64,000 nt of DNA from Thermoanaerobacterales bacterium (GCA_012840135.1 DUMA01000005.1:1-64000); one strand, 5' to 3'; shown: positions 42,835 through 53,060, counted from the first letter of the stretch. Notes: a model not told the origin generated them from the letters alone. Program-made: numbers and translations.

Positions 42835-44514
42835 ATGTTCAAAAAAAGCCTTGTGTTATTAATTGTAATGTTGCTTGTAGTTACGACTCTTGCTGGTTGC
42901 GGCCAAAAACCTGCCCAGCAAAGCGGCAGTGAGCAACAGCAGCAGGAACAGCAGCCTGCAGCGGAAGCGCCCAAAAATATACTGAGAATGGCGATTATGT
43001 CTAACCCGCCTAAACTTGATCCCGTATTTGCTACAGATACATCTTCTTCAAGAATAATTTACCAGATATTTGAGACTCTGGTGGATTACGATAAAGACGG
43101 CAATGTACAGCCCCTGCTGGCTGAGTCCTGGGATATTTCACCCGACAAGAAGACATATACGTTCCATTTAAGAAAGGGAGTTCATTTCCACAAAACCATT
43201 GAGGGCAAGCCCACCGCCAACGGCGGCCGCGAGGTAAAAGCCGACGACTGGGTATGGACGTTCAATTATATTTTAAACCCCGATACAGCTTCTCCCAGGG
43301 CGTACTTCCTGGATATGATTAAAGGATACAAGGACTACCAGGATAAAAAGACGGATCATATCGCGGGTATTTCGAAGGTCGACGATTACACCCTGAAGAT
43401 TGAAATAGACTATCCCTTTGCACCCTTCCTCAGCGTTCTCGCTTACAACACCTTTAACGTTCTTCCAAAAGAAGACGTTGAAAAATACGGCAAGGAGCAG
43501 TTCAATTTCCATCCTGTAGGGACGGGTCCCTTCAAGTTTGAACAGTGGGTGCAGGACGACAAAATTGTCCTTTCCAAAAATGAAGACTACTGGAAGAAGG
43601 ATAAAGATGGAAACCAATTGCCATATTTAGACGGTCTGGAATTCAGGATAGTAACCGACCTTGCCATGGAATGGACCGAGTTTGGCCTCGGCAACTTTGA
43701 GCAGATCGAAGAAGTAGACGATCCGTATTATGCCGATGCCAAGAAATTGCCCGGCTTTCAGGAAGGACCTACGCTCGGAACGTATTATTATGGTTTTAAC
43801 CTCACAAAAGCGCCTTTCAAAGGCAACAAAGCTCTCCGCCAGGCTTTTAACTACGCCATCGACCGCAAAGGTCTGATCGATATGGTGAGAAACGGCCGGG
43901 CGTTACCCGCCACCGGTGTGCTGCCTCCGGGAATGATGGGCTATGATGAAAGCATACAGCCTCAGTATACCTTCGATCCCGAAAAAGCCAAGGCCCTCAT
44001 GAAGGAAGCAGGCTACCCAAACGGTTTGAAGGTCGAACTGGTATACAACACCAGCGAAGGTCACAAGAGAATAGCAGAAGCTCTGCAATCCCAATTCAAG
44101 AACGTTGGAATCGATGTTTCATTAAAGAACATCGACTGGGGCGCCCTTCTTGACGCTACCGACAAATTGGAGATTCCGTTCTTTAGAATGGGCTGGGTGG
44201 CAGACTATCCGGATCCCGATAACTTCCTTTATGTGTTATTGAATTCTGCAAACATCGGCCCCAAAGGAAATTACTCCGGGTTTAACAACAAAGAATTCGA
44301 CGATCTAACAAACCAGGCCAGAGTCGAAACCGATCCCGCCAAACGGGCAGAGCTTTATAAGAAAGCCGAAAGCATTGCTCGGGAAGAGGCACCATGGCTG
44401 TTTATTTACCACTATACAACCCATTCTCTGACACAGCCTTATGTCAAGAATGTTGTACTTCCGTTCTTTGGTGAGTACTCTATGAAGTACACCGAAGTAA
44501 AGATGGAAAAATAA
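42835..44514 (+). CDS. Oligopeptide/dipeptide ABC transporter substrate-binding lipoprotein
   Basis: 559-aa family 5 solute-binding protein. Signal peptide with lipobox TLAGC (Cys at about 22), a Q/E-rich linker, then the SBP_bac_5 fold: RMAIMSNPPKLDPVFATDTS, PLLAESWDISPDKKTYTFHL, FNFHPVGTGPFKFEQW and RQAFNYAIDRKGLIDMVRNG. It captures peptides or related solutes outside the membrane for the four downstream proteins. A longer spacer (80 nt) before the permease gene is usual for high binding-protein yield. Confidence 0.94.
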   Translation: MFKKSLVLLIVMLLVVTTLAGCGQKPAQQSGSEQQQQEQQPAAEAPKNILRMAIMSNPPKLDPVFATDTSSSRIIYQIFETLVDYDKDGNVQPLLAESWDISPDKKTYTFHLRKGVHFHKTIEGKPTANGGREVKADDWVWTFNYILNPDTASPRAYFLDMIKGYKDYQDKKTDHIAGISKVDDYTLKIEIDYPFAPFLSVLAYNTFNVLPKEDVEKYGKEQFNFHPVGTGPFKFEQWVQDDKIVLSKNEDYWKKDKDGNQLPYLDGLEFRIVTDLAMEWTEFGLGNFEQIEEVDDPYYADAKKLPGFQEGPTLGTYYYGFNLTKAPFKGNKALRQAFNYAIDRKGLIDMVRNGRALPATGVLPPGMMGYDESIQPQYTFDPEKAKALMKEAGYPNGLKVELVYNTSEGHKRIAEALQSQFKNVGIDVSLKNIDWGALLDATDKLEIPFFRMGWVADYPDPDNFLYVLLNSANIGPKGNYSGFNNKEFDDLTNQARVETDPAKRAELYKKAESIAREEAPWLFIYHYTTHSLTQPYVKNVVLPFFGEYSMKYTEVKMEK

Positions 44515-44594
44515 TAAGAAATATTTATGCCTGGTTTCTGCTCATTGAGGGAGGCCAGGCATAATATGATGTACAGCTCGGGGAGGGGGAAAGT

Positions 44595-45521
44595 TTGTTA
44601 AACTATATTATAAGGCGGTTGATAGGAGCTATTCCGGTAGTTCTGGGCGTCATAGCCGTTGTATTTATTCTTACCACCATTGTACCCGGTGATCCAGCCC
44701 GTATCATGGTAGGCCAGAGAGGAGATCCGGCTACCATAGAAAAAATAAGGCATGAAATGGGCCTTGATAAACCTCTTGCAGTCCAGTTTGTGGATTTCAT
44801 GAAAAACGCGCTGACCTTTAATCTGGGTAAATCATATAGAAACAACATGACGGTAGTTCAGGCTTTATTAATACGATTGCCTGTTACAATAAAACTGGCT
44901 TTTGCTTCTATGGTCGTTGCTATTATTGTGGGAGTTCCACTGGGTATTATTTCTGCTGTGAAACAGTATTCATGGTTTGATTACGGAGCCATGTTTTTCG
45001 CCATCTTGGGAATATCCGCACCGGTGTTCTGGGTTGCGCTGCTGTCAGTAGTGCTTTTTTGCGTTATTCTCGGGTGGATTCCGGGCACCGGTACTGGCAA
45101 TGGTGAATGGATATATTACGTCCTGCCATCGGTAGTTTTAGGTTTGCGTCCGGGGGCTCTGATCGCAAGACTTACCCGCTCCAGTATGCTGGAGATAATA
45201 AGGCAGGATTTTATCAGAACAGCAAGGGCAAAGGGACTTGCCGAAAAGGTCGTTATTATGAAGCACGCTTTGAGGAATGCCCTTATCCCTGTGGTTACCA
45301 TTATCGGCATTGAAACCGCGGGCCTTTTGAGCGGTGTTGTAGTTACCGAATACATTTTTTCACTGCCGGGTATAGGAAGATTGAGTGTAGAAGCGCTGGT
45401 AAACCGTGATTTTCCGGTAATCAGGGGTGTTGTATTGTTTATGGCCTTCCTCTTCGTATTAGCCAACCTTATAGTAGATCTTTCTTATCCGTTTTTTGAT
45501 CCGAGAATAAAATATGACTGA
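44595..45521 (+). CDS. Oligopeptide/dipeptide ABC transporter permease, DppB-like
   Basis: 308 aa, about six membrane segments. N-terminal YIIRRLIGAIPVVLGVIAVV, GDPARIMVGQRG and the EAA loop (IRTARAKGLAEKVVIMKHAL) are typical of DppB/OppB. It begins at TTG 44595 after GGGGAGGGGG. The next gene's possible upstream start touches its stop. Confidence 0.94.
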   Translation: MLNYIIRRLIGAIPVVLGVIAVVFILTTIVPGDPARIMVGQRGDPATIEKIRHEMGLDKPLAVQFVDFMKNALTFNLGKSYRNNMTVVQALLIRLPVTIKLAFASMVVAIIVGVPLGIISAVKQYSWFDYGAMFFAILGISAPVFWVALLSVVLFCVILGWIPGTGTGNGEWIYYVLPSVVLGLRPGALIARLTRSSMLEIIRQDFIRTARAKGLAEKVVIMKHALRNALIPVVTIIGIETAGLLSGVVVTEYIFSLPGIGRLSVEALVNRDFPVIRGVVLFMAFLFVLANLIVDLSYPFFDPRIKYD

Positions 45522-45535
45522 TGGGAGGGGAAGCA

Positions 45536-46456
45536 ATGGAAGCTAAAACTGAAATAAAAAATATAGCTCCTGGTAGAGCAAAAAGGAAAATCGAAGGTCG
45601 AAGCCTTTGGATGGATGCATGGCTTCGTTTAAGGAAAAATAAATCTGCCATGTTTGGCATGACGCTGGTAATCATAATATGCCTTGCAGCTATTTTTGCA
45701 CCGTATATTACCCGGTATGATCCTTATGATCAGCTCATATGGAAGGAAGGAGCTTCCGCAAAACTTGCTCCTCCCAGCGCAGCTCACTGGTTTGGCACCG
45801 ATGTATACGGCAGGGATATATATACCAGGGTAGTTTATGGTGCAAGGATTTCTCTGCAGATAGGATTTGCTGCTACAGGTATATCGGTGATAATTGGAGT
45901 GATACTGGGAAGCCTGGCTGGGTATTACGGTGGATTCATAGATGATATAATAAGCTGGCTGACCAATGTCATATTCGCATTCCCGTTTTTGCTTTTCGTG
46001 CTGGCACTGGTGGCATACCTTCCCCCCAGCCTTCCGCTCATGTATATGTCCATAGGCATCATATCCTGGGCATCTTTTGCCAGGGTTGCCCGGGGTCAGG
46101 TGATACAGGTAAAAGGTATGGAATATGTGGAGGCAGCTACGGCCGTGGGGGGCGGCGATGGAAGAATTATTTTCAAGCATATACTGCCCAACATACTGGC
46201 ACCGATTATAGTTCAGGCCACCCTTGAAGTGGGGAGCATTATAATGCTGGAGTCATCCCTAAGCTTTCTGGGGTTTGGAGTTCAGCCACCAAAACCGGCA
46301 TGGGGATATATGATTAATGAAGGCAGGCAATTCTTCCTTTCGGGCCAGTGGTGGTGGTCGGTGTTTCCGGGGATTGCCATAATGGCGCTGGTTTTGGGTT
46401 TCAATCTTTTCGGCGACGGTCTGAGGGATGCTCTTGATCCCCGACTAAAACAGTAG
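45536..46456 (+). CDS. Oligopeptide/dipeptide ABC transporter permease, DppC-like
   Basis: 306 aa, about six membrane segments, with an N-terminal OppC_N segment (WLRLRKNKSAMFGMTLVIII), WFGTDVYGRDIYTRVVYGAR and the EAA loop (YVEAATAVGGGDGRIIFKHI). ATG 45536 is chosen because GGGAGGGG lies just before it; the in-frame ATG at 45521 sits upstream of that site. Confidence 0.94.
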   Translation: MEAKTEIKNIAPGRAKRKIEGRSLWMDAWLRLRKNKSAMFGMTLVIIICLAAIFAPYITRYDPYDQLIWKEGASAKLAPPSAAHWFGTDVYGRDIYTRVVYGARISLQIGFAATGISVIIGVILGSLAGYYGGFIDDIISWLTNVIFAFPFLLFVLALVAYLPPSLPLMYMSIGIISWASFARVARGQVIQVKGMEYVEAATAVGGGDGRIIFKHILPNILAPIIVQATLEVGSIIMLESSLSFLGFGVQPPKPAWGYMINEGRQFFLSGQWWWSVFPGIAIMALVLGFNLFGDGLRDALDPRLKQ

Positions 46457-46468
46457 GGAGGTAGAAAG

Positions 46469-47458
46469 ATGAGTGATATACTGGTAGAAGTAAAAAATCT
46501 AAAAACTTACTTTTTTACGGATGATGGAGTGGTCCCGGCTGTAGACGGAGTAGATTTTTGCATCAAAAAAGGGGAGACTCTCGGAATAGTTGGGGAATCG
46601 GGCTGCGGAAAGAGTGTTACATCCCTGTCCCTGTTGAGACTCGTACCCAATCCACCGGGGAAAATTGTAGATGGTGAAATGTATTTTAAAGGGGAAAACC
46701 TTCTTGAAAAATCTGAAAGCGAGATGCGCAAAATTCGCGGAAACGATATATCCATGATATTTCAGGAGCCCATGACATCTTTAAATCCGGTATTTACCGT
46801 CGGCGAGCAGATAAGCGAAGCTATAGAACTTCATCAGGGTTTGAATAAAAGAGATGCTATGGCAAAAGCCGTTGAGATGCTTAAACTCGTAGGCATACCT
46901 TCAGCGGAACGGAGGGTGCACGAGTATCCCCACCAGATGAGCGGAGGCATGAGGCAGAGGGTGATGATAGCCATGGCGCTTTCCTGCAATCCGGCTCTCC
47001 TTATAGCCGATGAGCCCACCACCGCTCTGGATGTTACCATCCAGGCCCAGATTCTCGAGCTCATGAAGGATTTGAAAGAAAGGCTGGGAACAGCCATAAT
47101 GCTCATAACCCATGATCTGGGTGTCGTGGCCGAGATGGCGGAAAACGTACTGGTCATGTATGCAGGTAAAGTGGTGGAATATGCCGATGTAAAGACCATT
47201 TTCAAAAATCCTAAACACCCCTATACGGTGGGCCTATTGGGTTCAATTCCAAGACTGGACCAGCCCAGGGAGAAACTTTATGTAATCGAAGGTGTGGTAC
47301 CAAACCCCTTTAATATGCCATCGGGGTGCCGGTTCCATCCACGATGCCCTGATGTCCGGGAAATTTGCAGGACGAAAGAACCCGACTTATTGCATATCGA
47401 TGGACAGCAGGTGCGGTGCTGGAAATACACCGATGAGTGGAAAGGAGGCGGCAGGTAA
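46469..47458 (+). CDS. Oligopeptide/dipeptide ABC transporter ATPase, DppD-like
   Basis: 329 aa. Walker [11 protein letters not shown]-loop [10 protein letters not shown], signature [15 protein letters not shown], Walker [13 protein letters not shown], switch His in LITHDLGVV. The C-terminal oligo_HPY region carries the cysteine set [10 protein letters not shown] that can bind an iron-sulfur cluster in this family. Its stop overlaps the next ATG by one base (TAATG). Confidence 0.95.
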   Translation: MSDILVEVKNLKTYFFTDDGVVPAVDGVDFCIKKGETLGIVGESGCGKSVTSLSLLRLVPNPPGKIVDGEMYFKGENLLEKSESEMRKIRGNDISMIFQEPMTSLNPVFTVGEQISEAIELHQGLNKRDAMAKAVEMLKLVGIPSAERRVHEYPHQMSGGMRQRVMIAMALSCNPALLIADEPTTALDVTIQAQILELMKDLKERLGTAIMLITHDLGVVAEMAENVLVMYAGKVVEYADVKTIFKNPKHPYTVGLLGSIPRLDQPREKLYVIEGVVPNPFNMPSGCRFHPRCPDVREICRTKEPDLLHIDGQQVRCWKYTDEWKGGGR

Positions 47459-48432
47459 TGATGAAGAATCAGGAAAAATTACTGGAAGTTAAGGGAGTAA
47501 AAAAATACTTTCCCATAAAGGGCGGTATTTTACAGAAGACCGTAGGTTATGTTAAAGCCGTTGATGGGGTGGATATGTTCATAAAGCGGGGTGAAACCCT
47601 GGGCCTTGTAGGTGAAAGCGGATGCGGAAAATCCACGCTCGGCAGAGTTATTCTAAGGTTGCTTGATGCTACCGAGGGTGAAATCAATTACGGCGGCAAA
47701 AATATATTGAAGCTAAAAAAAGAGCAAATGCGGGAAATGAGAAAGAAAATGCAGATAATTTTCCAAGACCCTTATGCTTCTTTAAATCCGAGGATGACAA
47801 TAGGCGACATAGTGGGAGAGCCCATGGATATTTTTAACCTGGCAAAGGGTCAGGAAAAGGAAGAAAAGGTCCTGGAGCTTTTACACGTAGTCGGACTGGG
47901 AACCCAGCATATCAGGAGGTATCCCCACGAATTTTCTGGCGGACAGCGTCAGAGGATAGGGATAGCCCGGGCGCTGGCCGTAGACCCGGAACTCATCATA
48001 TGTGACGAGCCCGTTTCCGCCCTTGATGTTTCGGTAAGGTCCCAGGTGTTGAACCTTATGCAGGAATTGCAGGAAAAATTTAGCCTTACTTATCTGTTCA
48101 TATCTCACGATTTGAGCGTGGTAAAGCACATCAGCGACAGGGTTTCTGTGATGTATCTGGGCAAAGTGGTGGAGATTGCAGAGAAAAACGAGCTGTATGA
48201 TAAACCACTGCACCCGTACACCCGGGCGCTTCTTTCAGCCATCCCCATTCCGGACCCGGAAGTAAAGAGGGAGCGAATAATCCTGGAAGGAGATGTGCCG
48301 AGCCCGGTGAATCCGCCCAGCGGCTGCCATTTCAATACCCGGTGCAAGTATGCAAAACTGGAATGCAGCAAGATAGAGCCTCAGTTAAAGGACGTAGGCA
48401 GCGAACATTTTGTGGCATGTCATCTGTTTTAG
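47458..48432 (+). CDS. Oligopeptide/dipeptide ABC transporter ATPase, DppF-like
   Basis: 324 aa. Walker [15 protein letters not shown]-loop [12 protein letters not shown], signature [15 protein letters not shown], Walker [13 protein letters not shown], switch His in FISHDLSVV. The C-terminal [14 protein letters not shown] element matches the oligo_HPY cysteine motif. ATG 47458 overlaps the dppD-like stop and is preceded by AAAGGAGG. It completes the five-gene transporter. Confidence 0.95.
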   Translation: MMKNQEKLLEVKGVKKYFPIKGGILQKTVGYVKAVDGVDMFIKRGETLGLVGESGCGKSTLGRVILRLLDATEGEINYGGKNILKLKKEQMREMRKKMQIIFQDPYASLNPRMTIGDIVGEPMDIFNLAKGQEKEEKVLELLHVVGLGTQHIRRYPHEFSGGQRQRIGIARALAVDPELIICDEPVSALDVSVRSQVLNLMQELQEKFSLTYLFISHDLSVVKHISDRVSVMYLGKVVEIAEKNELYDKPLHPYTRALLSAIPIPDPEVKRERIILEGDVPSPVNPPSGCHFNTRCKYAKLECSKIEPQLKDVGSEHFVACHLF

Positions 48433-48542
48433 GTATGGCTGTCTACAACATTATTGGTATTCAACACGCAAGTTAAATTGATGTAGTTCAACTTTTTACG
48501 GGGCAAGGATTTATCTTTGTCCCATTTATTTTAAAAAAGAAC

Positions 48543-48571
48543 TCGACGACATAAAAAAAGTCTTTTATAAT
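48543..48571 (+). promoter_or_regulatory. Sigma-A promoter of the structured RNA
   Basis: TCGACG (48543-48548), a 17-bp spacer and a perfect TATAAT (48566-48571). The predicted start falls only a few bases before the outer stem of the RNA. Confidence 0.8.
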
Positions 48572-48577
48572 TATGAT

Positions 48578-48760
48578 GTAGCAACGGCCTAAAACACCGT
48601 AGAGTGAAGCGTGGCAGGGGCGGTATGTATCAGATAGTGCCGGCCCTCAGAAAGTCTACCAAATTATCGGCGCAACCCTGCGAAGCAAAGAGGCGAGCTT
48701 TAGAACGTCTGGTTAAACGATCAGGTACCAGGCCGTTATAACCACACAAATGTGACTTTT
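48578..48760 (+). ncRNA. Free-standing structured RNA, possibly raiA-type
   Basis: AACGGCCT (48583-48590) pairs with AGGCCGTT (near 48728-48738) to enclose about 150 nt with several further helices and A-rich internal loops (GTAGAGTGAAGCG, GCAACCCTGCGAAGC, GGTTAAACGA). A promoter abuts its 5' end, and a short hairpin CCACACAAATGTGA followed by six T abuts the 3' end, as for an independent non-coding RNA gene. The overall size, promoter-adjacent closing helix and GAAGC-type loops remind me of the raiA motif of Clostridia. That identity is memory-based and unverified; the structured, independently transcribed nature is well supported. Confidence 0.65.
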
Positions 48761-48797
48761 TTAAAAATAAATCATCATTTTTTGGAGGAAGAAACAC

Positions 48798-50045
48798 ATG
48801 GCGACCATAAAACCATTCAAAGCCTATAGGCCATTGCCGGAGCTTGTAAAAAAAGTTGCTGCCCTTCCCTATGATGTTGTAAGTGTCGATGAAGCCAGAA
48901 AAATGACAAAGGGTAATGAAACATCCTTTTTGCATGTTGACAAGCCGGAGATTGATTTTGATCAATCTATTAATCCTCATGATGAGAGAATATATGAAAA
49001 AGCCCGAGAAAACCTTAATGGAATGATACAAAAAGGAGTATTTGTAAAAGACACCGAGGAATGCCTGTATATATATCGCCTAGAGAAAAATGGCAAATCT
49101 CAGAAGGGCCTGGTCACATGTACATCAATTGACGATTACGCAAGTAATACTATTAAAAAACATGAAAACACACTGGCTCCAAAAGAACAGGATAGAATAA
49201 ACCATGTCAAATACACCAACGCCCATACCGGTCCGATACTAATGGCATACCGGAAAAACCCGGAAATAACCGCCATCATCGATGAATGGTCCTGCGAAAA
49301 GCCTGCGGTGTATAATTTCATATCCGATGATGGTGTTGCCCAGACGGTATGGATAATAGATGATAAAGGAATAATTAAAAAGATAGTGGAACTTTTTTCC
49401 GAAGTTTCATCATTGTATATCGCCGATGGTCATCACAGAGCTGCAGCCGCTGTAAAGGTTGGGATGATGAGAAGGCTGGAAGAACCGGACTTTACCGGCG
49501 ATGAGGAATACAATTATTTTTTATCCGTCATATTTCCCGATGATGAGCTAACCATACTGGAGTACAACAGGGTCATAAGGGACTTAAACGGCCTCAGCGA
49601 GGAAGAACTTTTGCAGAAGATAGCCGAAAAGTTCGACATAGTATATGAAGGAAAAGCGAAGTACAGACCCGAAAAGAGGCATACTTTCGGGATGTATATG
49701 AACGGCCAATGGTACGGCCTTTGCGCCAGGGTAGGCACCTTCAATGAGGATGATCCTGTGGCAAGGCTGGATGTTTCCATCCTTCAAAACAATATCATTG
49801 AACCTGTATTCGGTATCTCGAACCCCAGGAACGATAGCAGAATAGATTTTGTAGGTGGAATAAAAGGATTGGATGAGCTTGAGCGCAGAGTAGACAGCGG
49901 TGAGATGAAAATAGCCTTTTCTATGTACCCCACGTCCATGGAAGACTTGATGAACATAGCCGATGCCGGACAAATCATGCCTCCGAAGTCCACATGGTTT
50001 GAACCAAAACTGAGGAGCGGTATCTTTATTCATAGTCTCGATTAA
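48798..50045 (+). CDS. DUF1015 family protein
   Basis: A 415-aa soluble protein. IKPFKAYRPLPELVKKVAAL, PYDVVSVDEARKM, LYIYRLEKNGKSQKGLVTC, YIADGHHRAAAAVKV and FGISNPRNDSRIDFVGG are the characteristic DUF1015 stretches. The family is widespread in anaerobes, often beside serine-biosynthesis genes; no activity is established. It starts behind TTGGAGGAAG. Confidence 0.93.
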   Translation: MATIKPFKAYRPLPELVKKVAALPYDVVSVDEARKMTKGNETSFLHVDKPEIDFDQSINPHDERIYEKARENLNGMIQKGVFVKDTEECLYIYRLEKNGKSQKGLVTCTSIDDYASNTIKKHENTLAPKEQDRINHVKYTNAHTGPILMAYRKNPEITAIIDEWSCEKPAVYNFISDDGVAQTVWIIDDKGIIKKIVELFSEVSSLYIADGHHRAAAAVKVGMMRRLEEPDFTGDEEYNYFLSVIFPDDELTILEYNRVIRDLNGLSEEELLQKIAEKFDIVYEGKAKYRPEKRHTFGMYMNGQWYGLCARVGTFNEDDPVARLDVSILQNNIIEPVFGISNPRNDSRIDFVGGIKGLDELERRVDSGEMKIAFSMYPTSMEDLMNIADAGQIMPPKSTWFEPKLRSGIFIHSLD

Positions 50046-50171
50046 AATATACATTATTCTACAAAAAAAAAAGTTTCACGGGAAATAATTTATTTTCAGC
50101 AAAAGCAAAAATATTTTGCACCTGTTTGCACCTTTTGCAGTTTTTGGAAAGCTCATGCCGGGGGTGGGAAT

Positions 50172-51590
50172 GTGCCGGGACAGCATGATTTAAAAAAAAT
50201 ACTGTCACTGGAAATAATAAAAAACATTTTTGATACTCTGGATGAGGGAATTCTGATAGTGGACCGTGAATGCCGCATTATGTTTTATAACAGGACTCTT
50301 TCGCACTTCGAGGGCCTGGATGCAGACATGGTGCTTGGCAGAACAATATTTGAGGTATTCCCTTCGATAACGACTGAAGAAAGCACCCTTTATCAGGTGG
50401 TTAAGAATGGAAAGCCGATTAAAGGGAGATTTCAACAGTACTTTAACTATAAGGGAAAGCAGATAAAGACTGTGAATACCACAATACCCATTACCGACAT
50501 GGGCCACATAATCGGTGCGCTGGAAGTATCCAGGGATATATCGGTTATCCTTGACCTCAGTGAAAAAGTCGTCGACCTTCAGCAAGGCTTTGGACGTAAA
50601 TCAGCCAGAACAAGAAATGTAGGGTTAAAATACAATTTTGACAACATTATTGGGAAAAGCGAAGGAATTCAGGATATAATCGGGATATTGAAAAAAGCGT
50701 CACAGACCACTTCTTCAATTTTACTTTACGGTGAGACGGGAACTGGCAAGGAGCTTTTTGCTCAGAGCATCCACAATGCCAGCCCCAGAAAGAATATGCC
50801 ATTTATAGCACAAAACTGCGCTACTCTGCCGGAAAGCATCCTTGAAGGGATTCTTTTCGGTACAACCAGGGGCAGTTTTACAGGAGCTGTGGATAAGCCG
50901 GGACTCTTTGAGCAGGCGGATGGAGGAACCATCCTTCTTGATGAGATAAACAACATGGGACCTGCTCTTCAGACAAAACTGCTGAGGGTGCTTCAGGAGG
51001 GGGTTATCCGGCGCCTCGGAGATGTGACGGATATCCCTGTAGATGTGAGGATTATTGCCACCACCAACGAAAGGCCTTCAGAACTTTTAGAAAGCGGGAG
51101 GCTAAAGCAAGATCTTTTTTACAGGCTCAGCGTGATATATGTGGAAATTCCGCCTCTCAGGGAAAGGCGGGAGGATATATGGGACCTCACGCATTATTTT
51201 ATTAGAAAATATAACGAGAAATTTAATAAAAATATTTCGGGCATCCATGAAGATGTTGTAAAAATATTCCAGGAATACAAATGGCCCGGAAATGTGCGGG
51301 AACTAGAGCATGTTATTGAAGCACTCATGAATTATGTGGATGAGGGCCAGATTAAAAGGGAGCACCTCAGATTTTTAAGTTTTGGGGCTTTTAAGAATTA
51401 TGTCGAAAAAGAAACCCCTGATTTTACAGGGGTACAGTTTAAAAAAAGAACTTTTGATTATGAAAAGAATCTAATCATTGAAGCTATAAAAAGTACCCGG
51501 GGGAATATTACTAAAGCCGCACAAAAGATGGGCATGAAAAGACAATTGTTGCAGTATTACATGAAAAAATACGGGATAAGGCGCTTATAA
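50172..51590 (+). CDS. Sigma-54-dependent transcriptional activator, PAS-AAA-Fis (RocR/PrdR-like)
   Basis: 472 aa. A PAS domain at about 15-120 (ILIVDRECRIMFYNRTLSHF) should sense a metabolite. The AAA+ domain at about 155-390 has GETGTGKELFAQSI, GSFTGAVDKPG, GGTILLDEINNMG and the R-finger region. The sigma-54-contacting loop reads GSFTGA instead of GAFTGA. A Fis-type helix-turn-helix ends the protein (GNITKAAQKMGMKRQLLQYY). It starts at GTG 50172. Two strong -24/-12 sites lie 1.4 kb away between the next divergent genes, which are its obvious targets. Confidence 0.93.
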   Translation: MPGQHDLKKILSLEIIKNIFDTLDEGILIVDRECRIMFYNRTLSHFEGLDADMVLGRTIFEVFPSITTEESTLYQVVKNGKPIKGRFQQYFNYKGKQIKTVNTTIPITDMGHIIGALEVSRDISVILDLSEKVVDLQQGFGRKSARTRNVGLKYNFDNIIGKSEGIQDIIGILKKASQTTSSILLYGETGTGKELFAQSIHNASPRKNMPFIAQNCATLPESILEGILFGTTRGSFTGAVDKPGLFEQADGGTILLDEINNMGPALQTKLLRVLQEGVIRRLGDVTDIPVDVRIIATTNERPSELLESGRLKQDLFYRLSVIYVEIPPLRERREDIWDLTHYFIRKYNEKFNKNISGIHEDVVKIFQEYKWPGNVRELEHVIEALMNYVDEGQIKREHLRFLSFGAFKNYVEKETPDFTGVQFKKRTFDYEKNLIIEAIKSTRGNITKAAQKMGMKRQLLQYYMKKYGIRRL

Positions 51591-52901
51591 CTCAAGATTT
51601 TTTAATACATCGGCTAAGGTCGGAAGCCCTATTTCCTGAAGACTGTATCTTACACGAACAATAGGTTTGTTCGGCTTTATTACCCTGGTCAGGTCTATGG
51701 GTGTGCCTGAGACTACTATGTCACAATCTATCCGGTTAATGGTTTCTTCCAGTTCCTGCATCTGCTTTTCGCCATAGCCCATGGCGGGCAATACAGTGGA
51801 AAGATGAGCGTATTTCTTGTAAGTGTCCTTTATGCTGCCTGTGGCGTAAGGCCTTGCATCAACTATTTCGCGGGCGCCGAATTTTTTGGCAGCCATGTAA
51901 CCTGCACCGAAGGTCATACCTCCGTGGGTGAGTGTTGGGCCATCCTCAATTACCAAAACTCTTTTACCGCAGATTTTTTCGGGTTCTGCCACAAAAATAG
52001 GTGATGCCGCTTCAATAACGATGGCTTCAGGATTGACGTTTTCGATGTTTTCCCTGACTTTATTTATATCATCAATATTTGCTGTATCGATTTTATTTAT
52101 GATGACTATGTGGGCCATTCGAAGGTTAGTCTCTCCGGGGTGGTAATTCAGCTCATGACCTGGCCTGTGGGGATCTACTACGACGATATGCAAGTCTGAA
52201 AAATAGAAAGGAAAGTCGTTATTGCCGCCATCCCATACAATGACATCGGCTTCCTTTTCAGCCTCTGCCAGTATTTTCTCGTAGTCTACGCCGGCATATA
52301 CGACGATGCCGTCATCTATATGAGGTTCGTATTCTTCCCTTTCCTCTATGGTACAATTATGAAAATCCAAGTCTTCATAGGAAGCGAATCGCTGGCAGAC
52401 CTGTTTTTCCAGGTCGCCGTACGGCATCGGATGCCTTATGGCTACCACTCTTTTGCCCATATCCTTCAATATTCGGCATACTTTTCTGGTGGTCTGGCTC
52501 TTTCCTGCTCCCGTCCGGGCAGCACAGACTGAAATCACCGTTTTTGAAGATTTTAAACATGTATTTTTGGGCCCCATAAGGCGAAAATCGGCACCGGAGC
52601 TAAGTACTATGGACGCCTTATGCATTATATCTTCATGGGAAATATCGCTGTAAGCAAAAACTACCTGTTTTACATTCTTTTCTCTTATTAGTTCTTCAAG
52701 TTCGGTTTCGGGGTAAATAGAAATGCCATTAGGATAGAGTCCACCGGCAAGAGAGGGAGGATATTTTCTGCCCTCTATATTTGGAATTTGGTTGGCTGTA
52801 AAAGCCACTACCTCGTATGAATCATTGTCTCTGAAATAAGTGTTGAAAACATGAAAATCTCTACCTGCAGCACCCATAATGATTGTTTTGATTCTTTCCA
52901 A
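51585..52901 (-). CDS. Cyclic 2,3-diphosphoglycerate synthase-like P-loop GTPase
   Basis: 438 aa. An N-terminal Rossmann-like domain (TIIMGAAGRDFHVFNTYFRD) is followed by a P-loop NTPase domain with VCAARTGAGKSQTTRKV (Walker A), DVIVWDGGNNDFPF and VVVDPHRPGHE. It matches bacterial proteins annotated cyclic 2,3-diphosphoglycerate synthase, which often sit in purine or ornithine degradation clusters; the real substrate is uncertain. TTG 52901 is the start because GGGAGG lies just before it on the minus strand; the longer ORF lacks such a site and would run past the sigma-54 promoter. The 3' end overlaps the activator gene by 6 nt. Confidence 0.82.
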   Translation of the reverse strand: MERIKTIIMGAAGRDFHVFNTYFRDNDSYEVVAFTANQIPNIEGRKYPPSLAGGLYPNGISIYPETELEELIREKNVKQVVFAYSDISHEDIMHKASIVLSSGADFRLMGPKNTCLKSSKTVISVCAARTGAGKSQTTRKVCRILKDMGKRVVAIRHPMPYGDLEKQVCQRFASYEDLDFHNCTIEEREEYEPHIDDGIVVYAGVDYEKILAEAEKEADVIVWDGGNNDFPFYFSDLHIVVVDPHRPGHELNYHPGETNLRMAHIVIINKIDTANIDDINKVRENIENVNPEAIVIEAASPIFVAEPEKICGKRVLVIEDGPTLTHGGMTFGAGYMAAKKFGAREIVDARPYATGSIKDTYKKYAHLSTVLPAMGYGEKQMQELEETINRIDCDIVVSGTPIDLTRVIKPNKPIVRVRYSLQEIGLPTLADVLKNLEL

Positions 52902-52935
52902 AATAAAAACCTCCCTTTTTTTTATAAATGTAAAA

Positions 52936-52951
52936 TGCAAAAATTGTGCCA
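52936..52951 (-). promoter_or_regulatory. Sigma-54 promoter (minus strand)
   Basis: Read on the minus strand the site is TGGCACAATTTTTGCA, matching the -24/-12 consensus TGGCAC-N5-TTGCA exactly. It ends 35 bp upstream of the TTG start of the GTPase gene. Confidence 0.9.
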
Positions 52952-53060
52952 TATTTAATGTGCTGTGTTTTTTGTATATACTGCAAAAAATATTTGCATA
53001 TGATCTATTCAAAAAAACCTGATTGATAGAACTGCTGCATTTTTTTAATTAATGATTCCA

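Noticed and set aside
50110-50150. Possible sigma-54 promoter (TTGCACCTGTTTGCA) before the activator gene.
   Set aside because: The spacing between the two GC elements is one base short and the -24 GG is missing, unlike the two clean sites near 53 kb.
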